From Methylococcales bacterium (GTDB lineage: Bacteria; Pseudomonadota; Gammaproteobacteria; Methylococcales; Methylomonadaceae), in NCBI GenBank assembly GCA_028714175.1, contig JAQTMV010000002.1, forward strand, positions 1 through 64,000: a DNA stretch of 64,000 bases, written 5' to 3'. A program made the translations under genes and the position numbers. A model generated the notes under the pieces. That model searched no databases and was not told the DNA's origin. It saw only the letters and a list, made by a program, of their open reading frames with translations. Positions 8,253 to 16,827 of this stretch are shown one piece after another (the stretch's first letter is position 1; the number at the start of each line of letters is the position of its first letter).

Positions 8253-8286
8253 ATGAGAGGGATGATGAGTTCCCTCTCATTTTAAA
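8253..8286 (+). terminator. Hairpin terminator or attenuator after the precursor gene
   Basis: Perfect 10-bp inverted repeat ATGAGAGGGA (8253-8262) and TCCCTCTCAT (8271-8280), with an 8-nt loop and a T-rich tail. It lies between the peptide gene and the di-haem enzyme gene. Partial termination there would give more precursor mRNA than downstream mRNA, which is common in bacteriocin and RiPP operons. Confidence 0.75.
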
Positions 8287-8407
8287 TAGCCATTTTGTTG
8301 GATAAGTCATCCACGTCAGGCAAGGCGGTTTGATTGCAAAAGCAGAGAACCAAGTTGAAATATTGTATTTGCGGGTTATACGTTATAAAAGAATTTAGGA
8401 GCATACC

Positions 8408-10648
8408 ATGAAACAGAGTTTTATTAGCGATGAACCGCAAAACACAGAAACGACAATACCTACAGCACGTCGTCACCGGCATGAAGAAAAAAATAATCCT
8501 ACAGGGCGATTTTTTGCTTCGGTTACTTATGTTATGGCAGTTAGCGGCCTTTTGTTAACGACTCAAGCGTCAGCAAACACCACGCCAATCTATAACCCCT
8601 CTCAAGCACGATTATTCGGCTTAGACTCATTACGCAGTGCAGTAATACAGAACGGCGGCGTGCCATTGCCGAAAAATCTGGATCATTACATCAAAAATCG
8701 TGAGGCTGCCTTGCAGCTAGGTAAAGCATTATTTTGGGATATGCAAATTGGTAGCGATGGCGTACAGTCCTGCGCCAGCTGCCATTTTCATGCGGGAACC
8801 GATGATCGTGTCAAAAACCAGATTAATCCGGGTTTGCTGGCTATTTTCGACCGCCCAGAAGACGCCATTAAAGGCTACTTTAATGCCACAGGTGTTTTCA
8901 AGCCTGTTTTCGAAAGCAGGCAACCTAATCAATCTCTTAAACGCAAAGATTTTCCTTTTGTTAAGACAATTCAGAAGGTAGAGCACGCGGCAGATGGTTC
9001 GATTGCGCCGATCTCCGGCAACAGTAATGATATAGTAGGCACCATGGGTATGCTGTTTACATTTTATAATAACGTGGTTCCAGGTTTTGCCATCGATTCA
9101 GGATCGCCAGTTAAGGACCCAATCTGGAATATCAACGGAAAATACAATGTGCGCCGGTCTGTAGCAAGAAACGCCCCGTCAGTAATCAACGCCGTTTTCA
9201 ATTTAACAAATTTTTGGGATGGAAGGGCGAATCCTCATTTTAATGGGCAAGATACCTTCGGAGACCAAAGTCCAAACGGCGGCGTTGTTGTTCATCAGCC
9301 AGGACAGCCTTTAAGCTTTGAACCAATCACAATGGACAGCGCCAGTTTGGCATCTCAAGCCCTTGCTCCAATTGTTAGCTTCTCTGAAATGTCTTTTGGC
9401 GATCCTTCCCAAAGATCCGTAACCGATCCATCCCAGCCCAATGGACGTAGTATTTCTGAGATCGGCAAGAAAATGTTAGCAGCATCAACGCAGACCGGGG
9501 TGCCATTAACTCCGCTGGGTTTACAAACAGTTCACCCCGAGGATTCGGTGCTAGGCAGTTTATCCAAAGCGCCTTACCGTGGATTGAATACGACCTATGA
9601 AACGCTTGTCAAAACCGCTTTTGCAGAACAATACTGGAATTCTGATGAAGCTATTGAGACACCTGGCATTGTATTCAACCAAATGGAGTTCAACTTCGGC
9701 CTGTTTTTTGGACTCTCTGTAGCTCTCTACGAATCGACTTTGGTAGCAGACCAATCTTATTTCGACCAATGGATGGAAACGGGTCGCTTCAATAGCGGCT
9801 TTGGTAACAAGGAATTAGCAGGATTAAACCTGTTCGTCAACGAAGGCCAATGCCTAAAATGCCACGCCGGCCCTGAACTAACCAAGGCATCAGTAAGAGC
9901 CGCTCAAGAGAATAAAAATCTAATACGGGCGATGGCAATGACAGAGGGCAGCGCGCTCTACGATAATGGTTTTTACAATATATCGGTTACGCCCACTACG
10001 GATGATATTGGCAGGGGCGCTGCGGATGCTTTTGGCAATCCACTCTCTTTTGCTCGTCAAGCGCTATTCTCCCGAATGGGACAAAAAACTATTCCTTTCC
10101 CCATCCTTGGCGACCAATTCATCCCTGCCAAAAATGAGAATACCGGAAATCCGGTCTGCACGGATGCAAACAGTAATGGATTTTGCGAATCAAGCGAAGC
10201 TATCCTTCCTGAATTCCAGAGAGTTGCTGCGGATGGCGCCTTCAAGACACCCGGATTGCGAAATAGCGCTCTGACCGGACCTTATTTCCATAACGGCGGC
10301 ATAGCTACTTTAAGACAAGTAGTGCAGTTCTATAATCGCGGAGGAAATTTCTGTAGCTTTAATCTTAAGGATTTGGATCCAGGCATCAAACCCCTTGGCT
10401 TGTCCGATGAACAAGAAGAAGAACTGGTCTCCTTTTTGATATCTTTGACCGATGATAGAGTTGTCTATCAAAAAGCCCCTTTTGATCATCCGGAACTAAA
10501 GATACCATCAGATGGACGCGATACTGCCGGTACTCGCAGGATAAAGGAGGTAGGCGCGTATGGATCAGATCGCCCTTTGGGAACTTTTCTCAACCTGAAT
10601 CCCAACGATGCCATCTATACTCCTTCCGGAATCTGTTTCACAGAGTAA
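8408..10648 (+). CDS. Di-haem MauG/cytochrome c peroxidase-like enzyme
   Basis: 746 aa, about twice the usual di-haem peroxidase. After a long N-region there is a hydrophobic segment ending in TTQASA (residues about 35-56), so it should be exported. Two c-type haem sites are visible: CASCH at 122-126 and CLKCH at 482-486. The C-terminal block FKTPGLRNSAL, GPYFHNGG and QFYNRGG is the standard family signature. The extra length lies mainly between the two haem sites. MauG and MbnH in this superfamily oxidise peptide or protein side chains. Position directly after the precursor suggests oxidation of the peptide in the periplasm, but the predicted core has no Trp or Tyr. AGGAG precedes the ATG. 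Confidence 0.88.
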   Translation: MKQSFISDEPQNTETTIPTARRHRHEEKNNPTGRFFASVTYVMAVSGLLLTTQASANTTPIYNPSQARLFGLDSLRSAVIQNGGVPLPKNLDHYIKNREAALQLGKALFWDMQIGSDGVQSCASCHFHAGTDDRVKNQINPGLLAIFDRPEDAIKGYFNATGVFKPVFESRQPNQSLKRKDFPFVKTIQKVEHAADGSIAPISGNSNDIVGTMGMLFTFYNNVVPGFAIDSGSPVKDPIWNINGKYNVRRSVARNAPSVINAVFNLTNFWDGRANPHFNGQDTFGDQSPNGGVVVHQPGQPLSFEPITMDSASLASQALAPIVSFSEMSFGDPSQRSVTDPSQPNGRSISEIGKKMLAASTQTGVPLTPLGLQTVHPEDSVLGSLSKAPYRGLNTTYETLVKTAFAEQYWNSDEAIETPGIVFNQMEFNFGLFFGLSVALYESTLVADQSYFDQWMETGRFNSGFGNKELAGLNLFVNEGQCLKCHAGPELTKASVRAAQENKNLIRAMAMTEGSALYDNGFYNISVTPTTDDIGRGAADAFGNPLSFARQALFSRMGQKTIPFPILGDQFIPAKNENTGNPVCTDANSNGFCESSEAILPEFQRVAADGAFKTPGLRNSALTGPYFHNGGIATLRQVVQFYNRGGNFCSFNLKDLDPGIKPLGLSDEQEEELVSFLISLTDDRVVYQKAPFDHPELKIPSDGRDTAGTRRIKEVGAYGSDRPLGTFLNLNPNDAIYTPSGICFTE

Positions 10649-10742
10649 TCCTGACTAATAAATATAGGTTCGGAAGTCCACAATTTGCTTGTTAAGTGAG
10701 TGATGAGACTATATCTTATTGATTATACTAACATTAAAATGT

Positions 10743-10756
10743 TGGACAGTTGTCCA
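10743..10756. promoter_or_regulatory. 14-bp palindrome before the exporter genes
   Basis: TGGACA (10743-10748) and TGTCCA (10751-10756) form a perfect inverted repeat with a 2-nt centre. It is 13 nt before the proposed TTG start of the HlyD gene and just before its ribosome-binding site. It could be an operator for a second promoter or an RNA hairpin that affects translation. The evidence is only the symmetry and position. Confidence 0.3.
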
Positions 10757-10769
10757 GGGAGATTATTTC

Positions 10770-11963
10770 TTGCCTGCTTCATTTTCTCGTACAACTCGAT
10801 CGCTAGCCAATGACACGTCCAGGTATGCTGTTTTCGCCTGGTTAATTGCGGGATTAATCCTGACCGGATGGTTGGCCTGGTTTTTCTTTGCCAAGATAAC
10901 CGTGTACGAGGTTTCCACCAACGCGCGCCTTGAAGTCGATCAATCCGCTCATCCTATTGCCGTATCGGTGGCGAGCAAGATTGTTTCCACCTCATTATCA
11001 TTGGGGCAAGAAGTTCAGGCGAGTGATGTTTTGGTTGAACTCGATGCGAGCAGCGAAAAGCTGCGTTTGCACGAAGAAGAGTCACGATTGCAGGCTTTAC
11101 CCCCCCAGATTGTCTCCATACAAAAGCAGATTGCCGCACTGGAGCAAGCCAAATCCGAGGATCATCAAGCTTTGCTTACGGTAGCCCAGAGCGCTCGATC
11201 GCGGCATAAGGAAGCTGTCGCTGCCGCAGAATTTGCCAAAGACCATGAGCGCCGCCTGACCAAAATGATGAGCTCTGGAGCTATTCCACTTATTGAAGCG
11301 TTACGCGCCAAAGCAGAATTACAAAAGTTGAGTTCTGCCAGGGATGCGCTGTTCCTGGATATTCATCGCTCAGAGTTGGATGCCAGGACGCGTTTAAATC
11401 AGGAGCAGGCAGAAATTGAAAATCTCAAACGCGAGGCCGCCAGATTGAATGGCGAACTGGAAACAACCCGAAGGACTATTGCCAGGCTTAAACAGGACAT
11501 CGAAAAACATCTGATTCGAGCTCCGGTAGCGGGGCAAATCGGCGACGTAGTGCCGCTGCAAGTGGGCGCTTATGTCGCGGCGGGTGAAAAACTAGGAAAA
11601 GTGGTACCGCATGGTGAACTCAGAATCGTTGCTGATTTTTACCCCGCATCAGTGCTGGGAAAAATTCATCCGGGACAACTCAGCCGTATGCGCCTGGACG
11701 GTTTCCCCTGGGCTGAATATGGGACGATTCAAGCCAGAGTAAGCCGGGTCGGCGCTGAAATCAGAGATAACCTGGTGCGGGTAGAGTTCATGCCAGAACT
11801 GTCTTCCGAATCGCCTATTATTATGCAACACGGCCTGCCTGGCTCTATCGAGGTGAGCGTGGAACAGCTTGCTCCCGCAGTGATGATCTTGCGTGCAGCG
11901 GGTCAGTTAATGTTTGGCTCCAGGGAACAGCTTAGTCCTCCGACCGAAGCCAAACGCTTATGA
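10770..11963 (+). CDS. HlyD-family membrane fusion protein
   Basis: About 397 aa from the proposed TTG start, chosen because AGGGAG lies just before it; the frame opens earlier at 10719 without a good site. One membrane segment near the N-terminus (FAWLIAGLILTGWLAWFF) is followed by a lipoyl-like half motif, a long coiled coil, the second lipoyl half (HLIRAPVAGQIG) and a beta-barrel region. This is the periplasmic adaptor that joins an inner-membrane ABC exporter to a TolC-type channel. It overlaps the next gene by 4 nt (ATGA), indicating one operon. Confidence 0.93.
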   Translation: MPASFSRTTRSLANDTSRYAVFAWLIAGLILTGWLAWFFFAKITVYEVSTNARLEVDQSAHPIAVSVASKIVSTSLSLGQEVQASDVLVELDASSEKLRLHEEESRLQALPPQIVSIQKQIAALEQAKSEDHQALLTVAQSARSRHKEAVAAAEFAKDHERRLTKMMSSGAIPLIEALRAKAELQKLSSARDALFLDIHRSELDARTRLNQEQAEIENLKREAARLNGELETTRRTIARLKQDIEKHLIRAPVAGQIGDVVPLQVGAYVAAGEKLGKVVPHGELRIVADFYPASVLGKIHPGQLSRMRLDGFPWAEYGTIQARVSRVGAEIRDNLVRVEFMPELSSESPIIMQHGLPGSIEVSVEQLAPAVMILRAAGQLMFGSREQLSPPTEAKRL

Positions 11964-14683
11964 GCAATATCAGGACTACTGCAAAACAGCGTTGGCTAGT
12001 GCCTGAGGTCGTCCAGACATCAGCCATGGATTGCGGCCCCGCCTCTTTAAAATGCCTGCTCGAAGGTTTTAATGTACCTATTAGTTATGGCCGTCTTCGC
12101 GAAGCCTGTCAAACCGATGTGGATGGCACTTCAATCGATATGCTTGAGGTAGTCGCCAACCAGTTAGGTGTTGAAGCCGAGCAGGTTATGATTCCTGTTG
12201 ATCATGTATTGTTGCCTGAAGCAGACGTCTTACCGGCCATGGTGGTTGTGCGTCATGCGGATGGGGCGACTCATTTTGTGGTGATCTGGCGACGGCATGG
12301 TTCCTGGTTACAAGTGATGGACCCGGCAATTGGCAGGCGCTGGGTGAATTGTCAGCGTGTTACCGAAGAAATTTATCGCCATGTATTACCCGTACCCGCT
12401 ATCGACTGGCGAGACTGGGCGGCTACGAATGAGTTTCTGAAGCCGTTACGCCAACGCTTGTCTTTGCTGGGAGCGACCAAGAATAACACAACAATATTGA
12501 TAGATCATGCGCTTAAGGACCCTGGCTGGTTGGCATTGGCAAAGCTGGATGCCAGTGTCCGATTGGTTAATTCTATTGTGGAAGCTGACGGCATCAAATC
12601 TGGCAAGCATGCTGTCAAACTAGTGCGGACGCTGCTGGAACAAGCAGGTAATAAGTCAGACGAACTCTTTAAAACGATTCCAAAATCTTATTGGTCAGTG
12701 ACACCTCAAAAACCCGAGGGTGCTAGTGAAGAACAACTTCTATTTAAGGGTGCGGTTTTATTACAGATAAGAGGAAAAAAATCCGGAATAATCAAGGAAG
12801 AAAGTGATAAAGAAGAGCCGCTGTCGCTTGAACTTGCAGCCGCACTCAACGAAAAGCCCTTACATCCGGGAAAGACACTGCTGGATTTACTCAAAAACGA
12901 TGGCCTGTTATCACCTGTTGCGCTCATAGGAGCGCTATCCATTTCCGTAGGTGCGGTGTTAATTGAAACTCTGCTGTTCAGGGGGATTTTTGATATTTCC
13001 TGGGAACTGAATCTGACCAGCCAAAGATTGGGGGCAGTACTTGGCCTGATTTCTTTCGTCGCTTTGCTTTTGTTAATTGAAATTCCTATCGCAATGGAAT
13101 CGCTGCGTTACGGGCGGCACCTTGAAATACGTCTGCGTATGGCTTTATTGCGAAAACTTCCTAATTTGACGGATCGCTATTTTCAGAGTCGACCAGTTTC
13201 AGACATGGCCGAACGCAGCCACAGTATCCATTTGACCAGACTGGTTCCCGGTTTAGGCATCCAATTTATACAAACGATATGGGATATCACGTTCACTCTG
13301 GCCGGAATCATGCTCATCGATTCAGCCAGCAGTGTTTTAGCCCTTATTATTGCCGCACTGGCGGTTGGCCTTCCATTGTTCGCTCAACCTCTACTTAACG
13401 AAATGGATTTGCGGGTACGTAGTCATTCGGGTGCGTTGTTTACTTTTTACCTGGATGCTCTACTGGGCCTTGTTCCCATCCGGACGCATAGGGCTGAGCA
13501 AGCCGTTAGCCGCGAACATGAAGGATTATTGGTGGAATGGGCGCGATCAAGCCGGAGCCTGATCCGTATTTCATTATTCACCGAAGGCTTGCAATCTTTA
13601 ATCTGTGTTGGATTTGTTGGCTTGATGCTGTTTCAGCATTTTTTGCGTTCAGGCGGGGTCACGGGTGGTGATCTGTTGTTGGTTTATTGGGCATTGAAGT
13701 TACCAGCTCTCGGTCAAAGACTGACAGCACTGGCGCATCAATATCCTGCGCAACGGAATATTCTGCTCCGGCTGCTAGAACCGCTTTCGGCTCCAGAGGA
13801 AATCCATGATCCTGCACATAATGAGATCATCAAAGCAAGTACCAAGAGCGCCTGCGGCGTTGGCATAGCAATTGACAGTGGTAGCGTGCTGGTGTCTGGA
13901 CATACTATCTTGCAGGATATTGATCTCATTATTTCCCCAGGAGAACACGTCGCTATCGTTGGTCCCTCGGGGGCCGGCAAATCCAGTTTGGTAGGTTTAT
14001 TGCTCGGGTGGCATCGGCTGGCTACCGGACAATTGCTGGTCGATGGTATGACTTTGAACGGAGCAAACCAGCAATCCTTGCGTCAGGAAACGGCGTGGGT
14101 TGACCCTGCCATCCAAATCTGGAACCGTTCGTTTCTGGATAATCTCAACTACAGTTCCAGTGAAAATGGTTTCGATAAAATGGCTGGTGCTATTGATTCG
14201 GCTGCTCTGCGTGGCGTATTAGAGAAATTGCCATCAGGTTTGCAAACCTACCTGGGTGAAAGCGGCGCATTGCTTTCTGGCGGAGAAGGACAAAGGATGC
14301 GACTGGGCCGTGCCTTGCTGCAAACCAATGTTCGTCTTGCCTTGCTGGATGAACCTTTCCGCGGAATGGATCGCAGTCAACGTCACCAGTTACTGACCGA
14401 TGCACGGCAATGGTGGCAAGATGCAACACTGCTTTGTGTCACCCATGATGTAAGCGAAACGTTAGCATTTAATCGCGTTTTAGTTGTTGAAAACGGACGC
14501 ATCATCGAAGATGGTTCCCCCGGTCAATTGGCCAAGAGCCAATCCCGTTACCGGGACTTGCTAGATGCCGAAGAAGTGGTGCGCCAGGACCTGTGGAAGG
14601 GAGATCAATGGCGTCGCATCCATATCCAGGAAGGATGTATTAACACTACCCATACGGACACAGTGAATGAACAAGGATATTAG
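11960..14683 (+). CDS. C39-peptidase ABC exporter (NHLM/bacteriocin type)
   Basis: A 907-aa three-part exporter. An N-terminal C39 peptidase domain has an intact triad with Gln19 in the oxyanion hole, Cys25 (DCGPAS), His105 (THFVV) and Asp121 (MDPAIG). The membrane domain spans roughly residues 310-590. The ATPase domain has Walker A GPSGAGKSS (about 668), signature LLSGGEGQ, Walker B LALLDEP (about 794) and the VTHD switch His. An unusual charged linker of about 170 residues separates peptidase and membrane parts. The enzyme should cleave a leader after Gly-Gly and export the rest. The 27-aa peptide upstream offers exactly such a site. Confidence 0.93.
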   Translation: MSNIRTTAKQRWLVPEVVQTSAMDCGPASLKCLLEGFNVPISYGRLREACQTDVDGTSIDMLEVVANQLGVEAEQVMIPVDHVLLPEADVLPAMVVVRHADGATHFVVIWRRHGSWLQVMDPAIGRRWVNCQRVTEEIYRHVLPVPAIDWRDWAATNEFLKPLRQRLSLLGATKNNTTILIDHALKDPGWLALAKLDASVRLVNSIVEADGIKSGKHAVKLVRTLLEQAGNKSDELFKTIPKSYWSVTPQKPEGASEEQLLFKGAVLLQIRGKKSGIIKEESDKEEPLSLELAAALNEKPLHPGKTLLDLLKNDGLLSPVALIGALSISVGAVLIETLLFRGIFDISWELNLTSQRLGAVLGLISFVALLLLIEIPIAMESLRYGRHLEIRLRMALLRKLPNLTDRYFQSRPVSDMAERSHSIHLTRLVPGLGIQFIQTIWDITFTLAGIMLIDSASSVLALIIAALAVGLPLFAQPLLNEMDLRVRSHSGALFTFYLDALLGLVPIRTHRAEQAVSREHEGLLVEWARSSRSLIRISLFTEGLQSLICVGFVGLMLFQHFLRSGGVTGGDLLLVYWALKLPALGQRLTALAHQYPAQRNILLRLLEPLSAPEEIHDPAHNEIIKASTKSACGVGIAIDSGSVLVSGHTILQDIDLIISPGEHVAIVGPSGAGKSSLVGLLLGWHRLATGQLLVDGMTLNGANQQSLRQETAWVDPAIQIWNRSFLDNLNYSSSENGFDKMAGAIDSAALRGVLEKLPSGLQTYLGESGALLSGGEGQRMRLGRALLQTNVRLALLDEPFRGMDRSQRHQLLTDARQWWQDATLLCVTHDVSETLAFNRVLVVENGRIIEDGSPGQLAKSQSRYRDLLDAEEVVRQDLWKGDQWRRIHIQEGCINTTHTDTVNEQGY

Positions 14684-14684
14684 T

Positions 14685-16802
14685 ATGTTGGCCTGGCCTC
14701 TTTCGAGGCTGGGAGAAAGTATCGAAGAACTTGCGCGTCATGCACACCTGAATCCGGCAACCCGGGAAAGTCTTATTGCTGCTGAACCCTTGAAACCGCA
14801 AGATATGGCTGATCTTGATCGCTGGATCGAATGGGCTGGTGATAGATTAGGCATTGAAGCTGAACCCATCGAAACATCAGTATCTGAATCCGGGCAACTT
14901 CTTCGCAATTCGGGACCTGCCTTGCTGAAGCTGGGTGATGGTCAAGATGTTCGGTTTTTGTTATTACTCAAGTCAAAATCCGGTATGTTACAACTGATCG
15001 GCCCAGACCTGTGCGTACACAGATGTCCGGCTGAAGTCATGCGCGCGGCACTGTGTGAACCCTACGAAGCGCCGGTTACCGCCGAGATAGATCGCTTACT
15101 GGTGATTGCCGGCGTACCCGGGCGGCGGCGGCAACATGTAAGAGCGGTCATGCTCCGTGAGCGTCTCGCTACTCAGCGCATAAGTGGCTGCTGGATCCAG
15201 CGTCTGCCACCTACATCAGGATTTTGGCGGCAGCTGGCACAGGCTCATTTGCCTCGGCGGGTGGTTCTTATGTTAAGCGTATTCACACTGGTTTATGGAT
15301 TGGAAATAGCGGGTTGGAGTTTGATTGGACACGCTGCTTTAAACGGACGGCTGGATTTGGGCTGGCTTACTGCCTGGGCTTTATTGGTATTATCACTTAT
15401 TCCGCTACATTTACTGGGAAGCTGGTTAGACTCCACTTTTGCGCTGGATATGGGCAGAATTCTTAAAAAGCGGCTTTTGGCCGGCGCCTTACGAATGGAT
15501 ACTGAATCAGTCAGACATCAGGGTGCCGGCCGATTGCTCGGGCGGGTTATGGAATCCCAGGCACTTGAGTCATTAGCGCTGAACGGTGGTTTTGCTGTTA
15601 TTATCGCGGTCATCGAATTGATCTTTGCCGGTGTTATTTTGGCTGCTGGAGCAGGAGGTCAACTGCATTTACTCCTGTTGCTAGGCTGGTTAACGCTGAC
15701 TATGGGATTAAGCTGGCGTTATTTTCAGCGCTTGCGAAAGTGGACGTTTATGCGCCTTGATATGACACATGAGCTGGTCGAACGCATGGTCGGACATAAA
15801 ACTCGTCTGGCTCAGGAACCGGCAAATCGCCGAAACGCGCAGGAAGATCAGGTTATTAAAAAGTATCTGAACATGTCTAAGGAATTAGATGACGCCATTG
15901 TGCCGATCACTGGCGGATTAGCGCGCGGCTGGATGATAATTGGCTTGACGGGGTTAGCACCTGCTTTTGTTTCCGGTACCGGCGATGCAACCGGATTGGC
16001 AATTGGCTTGGGCGGACTATTGCTCGCCAGCAGAGCGCTTTCTGGCGTATCCGGCGGCTTGGCGGCATTGGCCAGGGCTGGTATCGCCTGGACTCAGGTT
16101 TCAGCATTATTTTACTCAGCCAACAAAAAACTTTCCCAAGAACCCTTTATAACGTCCTCCCAGATGGCAGGGATGGGTTCCAATGGCTCAGCAACGAAAT
16201 TAATTGATGCCAGCGATTTGGTGTTTCGTTATCGGCCACAAGGTGATCCAGTCCTAAGTGGTGTTGATTTATCCATTTATAAAGGCGAGCGAATTCTGCT
16301 TGAAGGCTCATCCGGCGGTGGAAAATCGACACTTGCGTCTTTGTTGGTGGGTCTTCGAACACCTGATTCCGGCTTATTGCTTTTGAATGGACTGGATAGA
16401 CATACATTAGGTGCAAGCTGGCATCGACTGGCAACACAAGCGCCTCAATTTCACGAGAACCATATTCTGACTGGCACTCTGGCATTTAACCTGCTGATGG
16501 GACGTAATTGGCCTGCTTCACAGGAGGATCTTCAAGCAGCTGAAGAATTCTGCGCAGACTTGGGGTTAGGAGATTTGCTGGAACGGATGCCGTCAGGAAT
16601 GATGCAGATGGTGGGCGAAACAGGCTGGCAACTCTCTCATGGCGAACGTAGCCGTATCTTTCTGGCGAGGGCATTACTGCAAAATGCACAATTGACTATC
16701 CTGGATGAAAGCTTCGCTGCACTAGACCCGGAAACACTGGAGAAATGTTTAAATTGTGCGTTTAAACGTGCGCAAACTTTACTGGTTATTGCGCATCCTT
16801 AA
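14685..16802 (+). CDS. Second ABC exporter with degenerate N-terminal domain
   Basis: About 705 aa. The ATG at 14685 directly follows the stop of the preceding gene and has AAGGA before it; an overlapping ATG at 14667 is possible. The N-terminal 190 residues resemble a peptidase-like domain without catalytic Cys or His (a VRFLLLLKSKSG strand pattern survives). The membrane domain follows, then an ATPase domain with Walker A GSSGGGKST, a variant signature QLSHGERS and Walker B TILDESF. The pairing of a C39 exporter with a non-cleaving partner is the arrangement of NHLM-type peptide exporters, which probably act as a heterodimer. Confidence 0.88.
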   Translation: MLAWPLSRLGESIEELARHAHLNPATRESLIAAEPLKPQDMADLDRWIEWAGDRLGIEAEPIETSVSESGQLLRNSGPALLKLGDGQDVRFLLLLKSKSGMLQLIGPDLCVHRCPAEVMRAALCEPYEAPVTAEIDRLLVIAGVPGRRRQHVRAVMLRERLATQRISGCWIQRLPPTSGFWRQLAQAHLPRRVVLMLSVFTLVYGLEIAGWSLIGHAALNGRLDLGWLTAWALLVLSLIPLHLLGSWLDSTFALDMGRILKKRLLAGALRMDTESVRHQGAGRLLGRVMESQALESLALNGGFAVIIAVIELIFAGVILAAGAGGQLHLLLLLGWLTLTMGLSWRYFQRLRKWTFMRLDMTHELVERMVGHKTRLAQEPANRRNAQEDQVIKKYLNMSKELDDAIVPITGGLARGWMIIGLTGLAPAFVSGTGDATGLAIGLGGLLLASRALSGVSGGLAALARAGIAWTQVSALFYSANKKLSQEPFITSSQMAGMGSNGSATKLIDASDLVFRYRPQGDPVLSGVDLSIYKGERILLEGSSGGGKSTLASLLVGLRTPDSGLLLLNGLDRHTLGASWHRLATQAPQFHENHILTGTLAFNLLMGRNWPASQEDLQAAEEFCADLGLGDLLERMPSGMMQMVGETGWQLSHGERSRIFLARALLQNAQLTILDESFAALDPETLEKCLNCAFKRAQTLLVIAHP

Positions 16803-16827
16803 AACCTAAATCCGCAGCTGCGAGATT

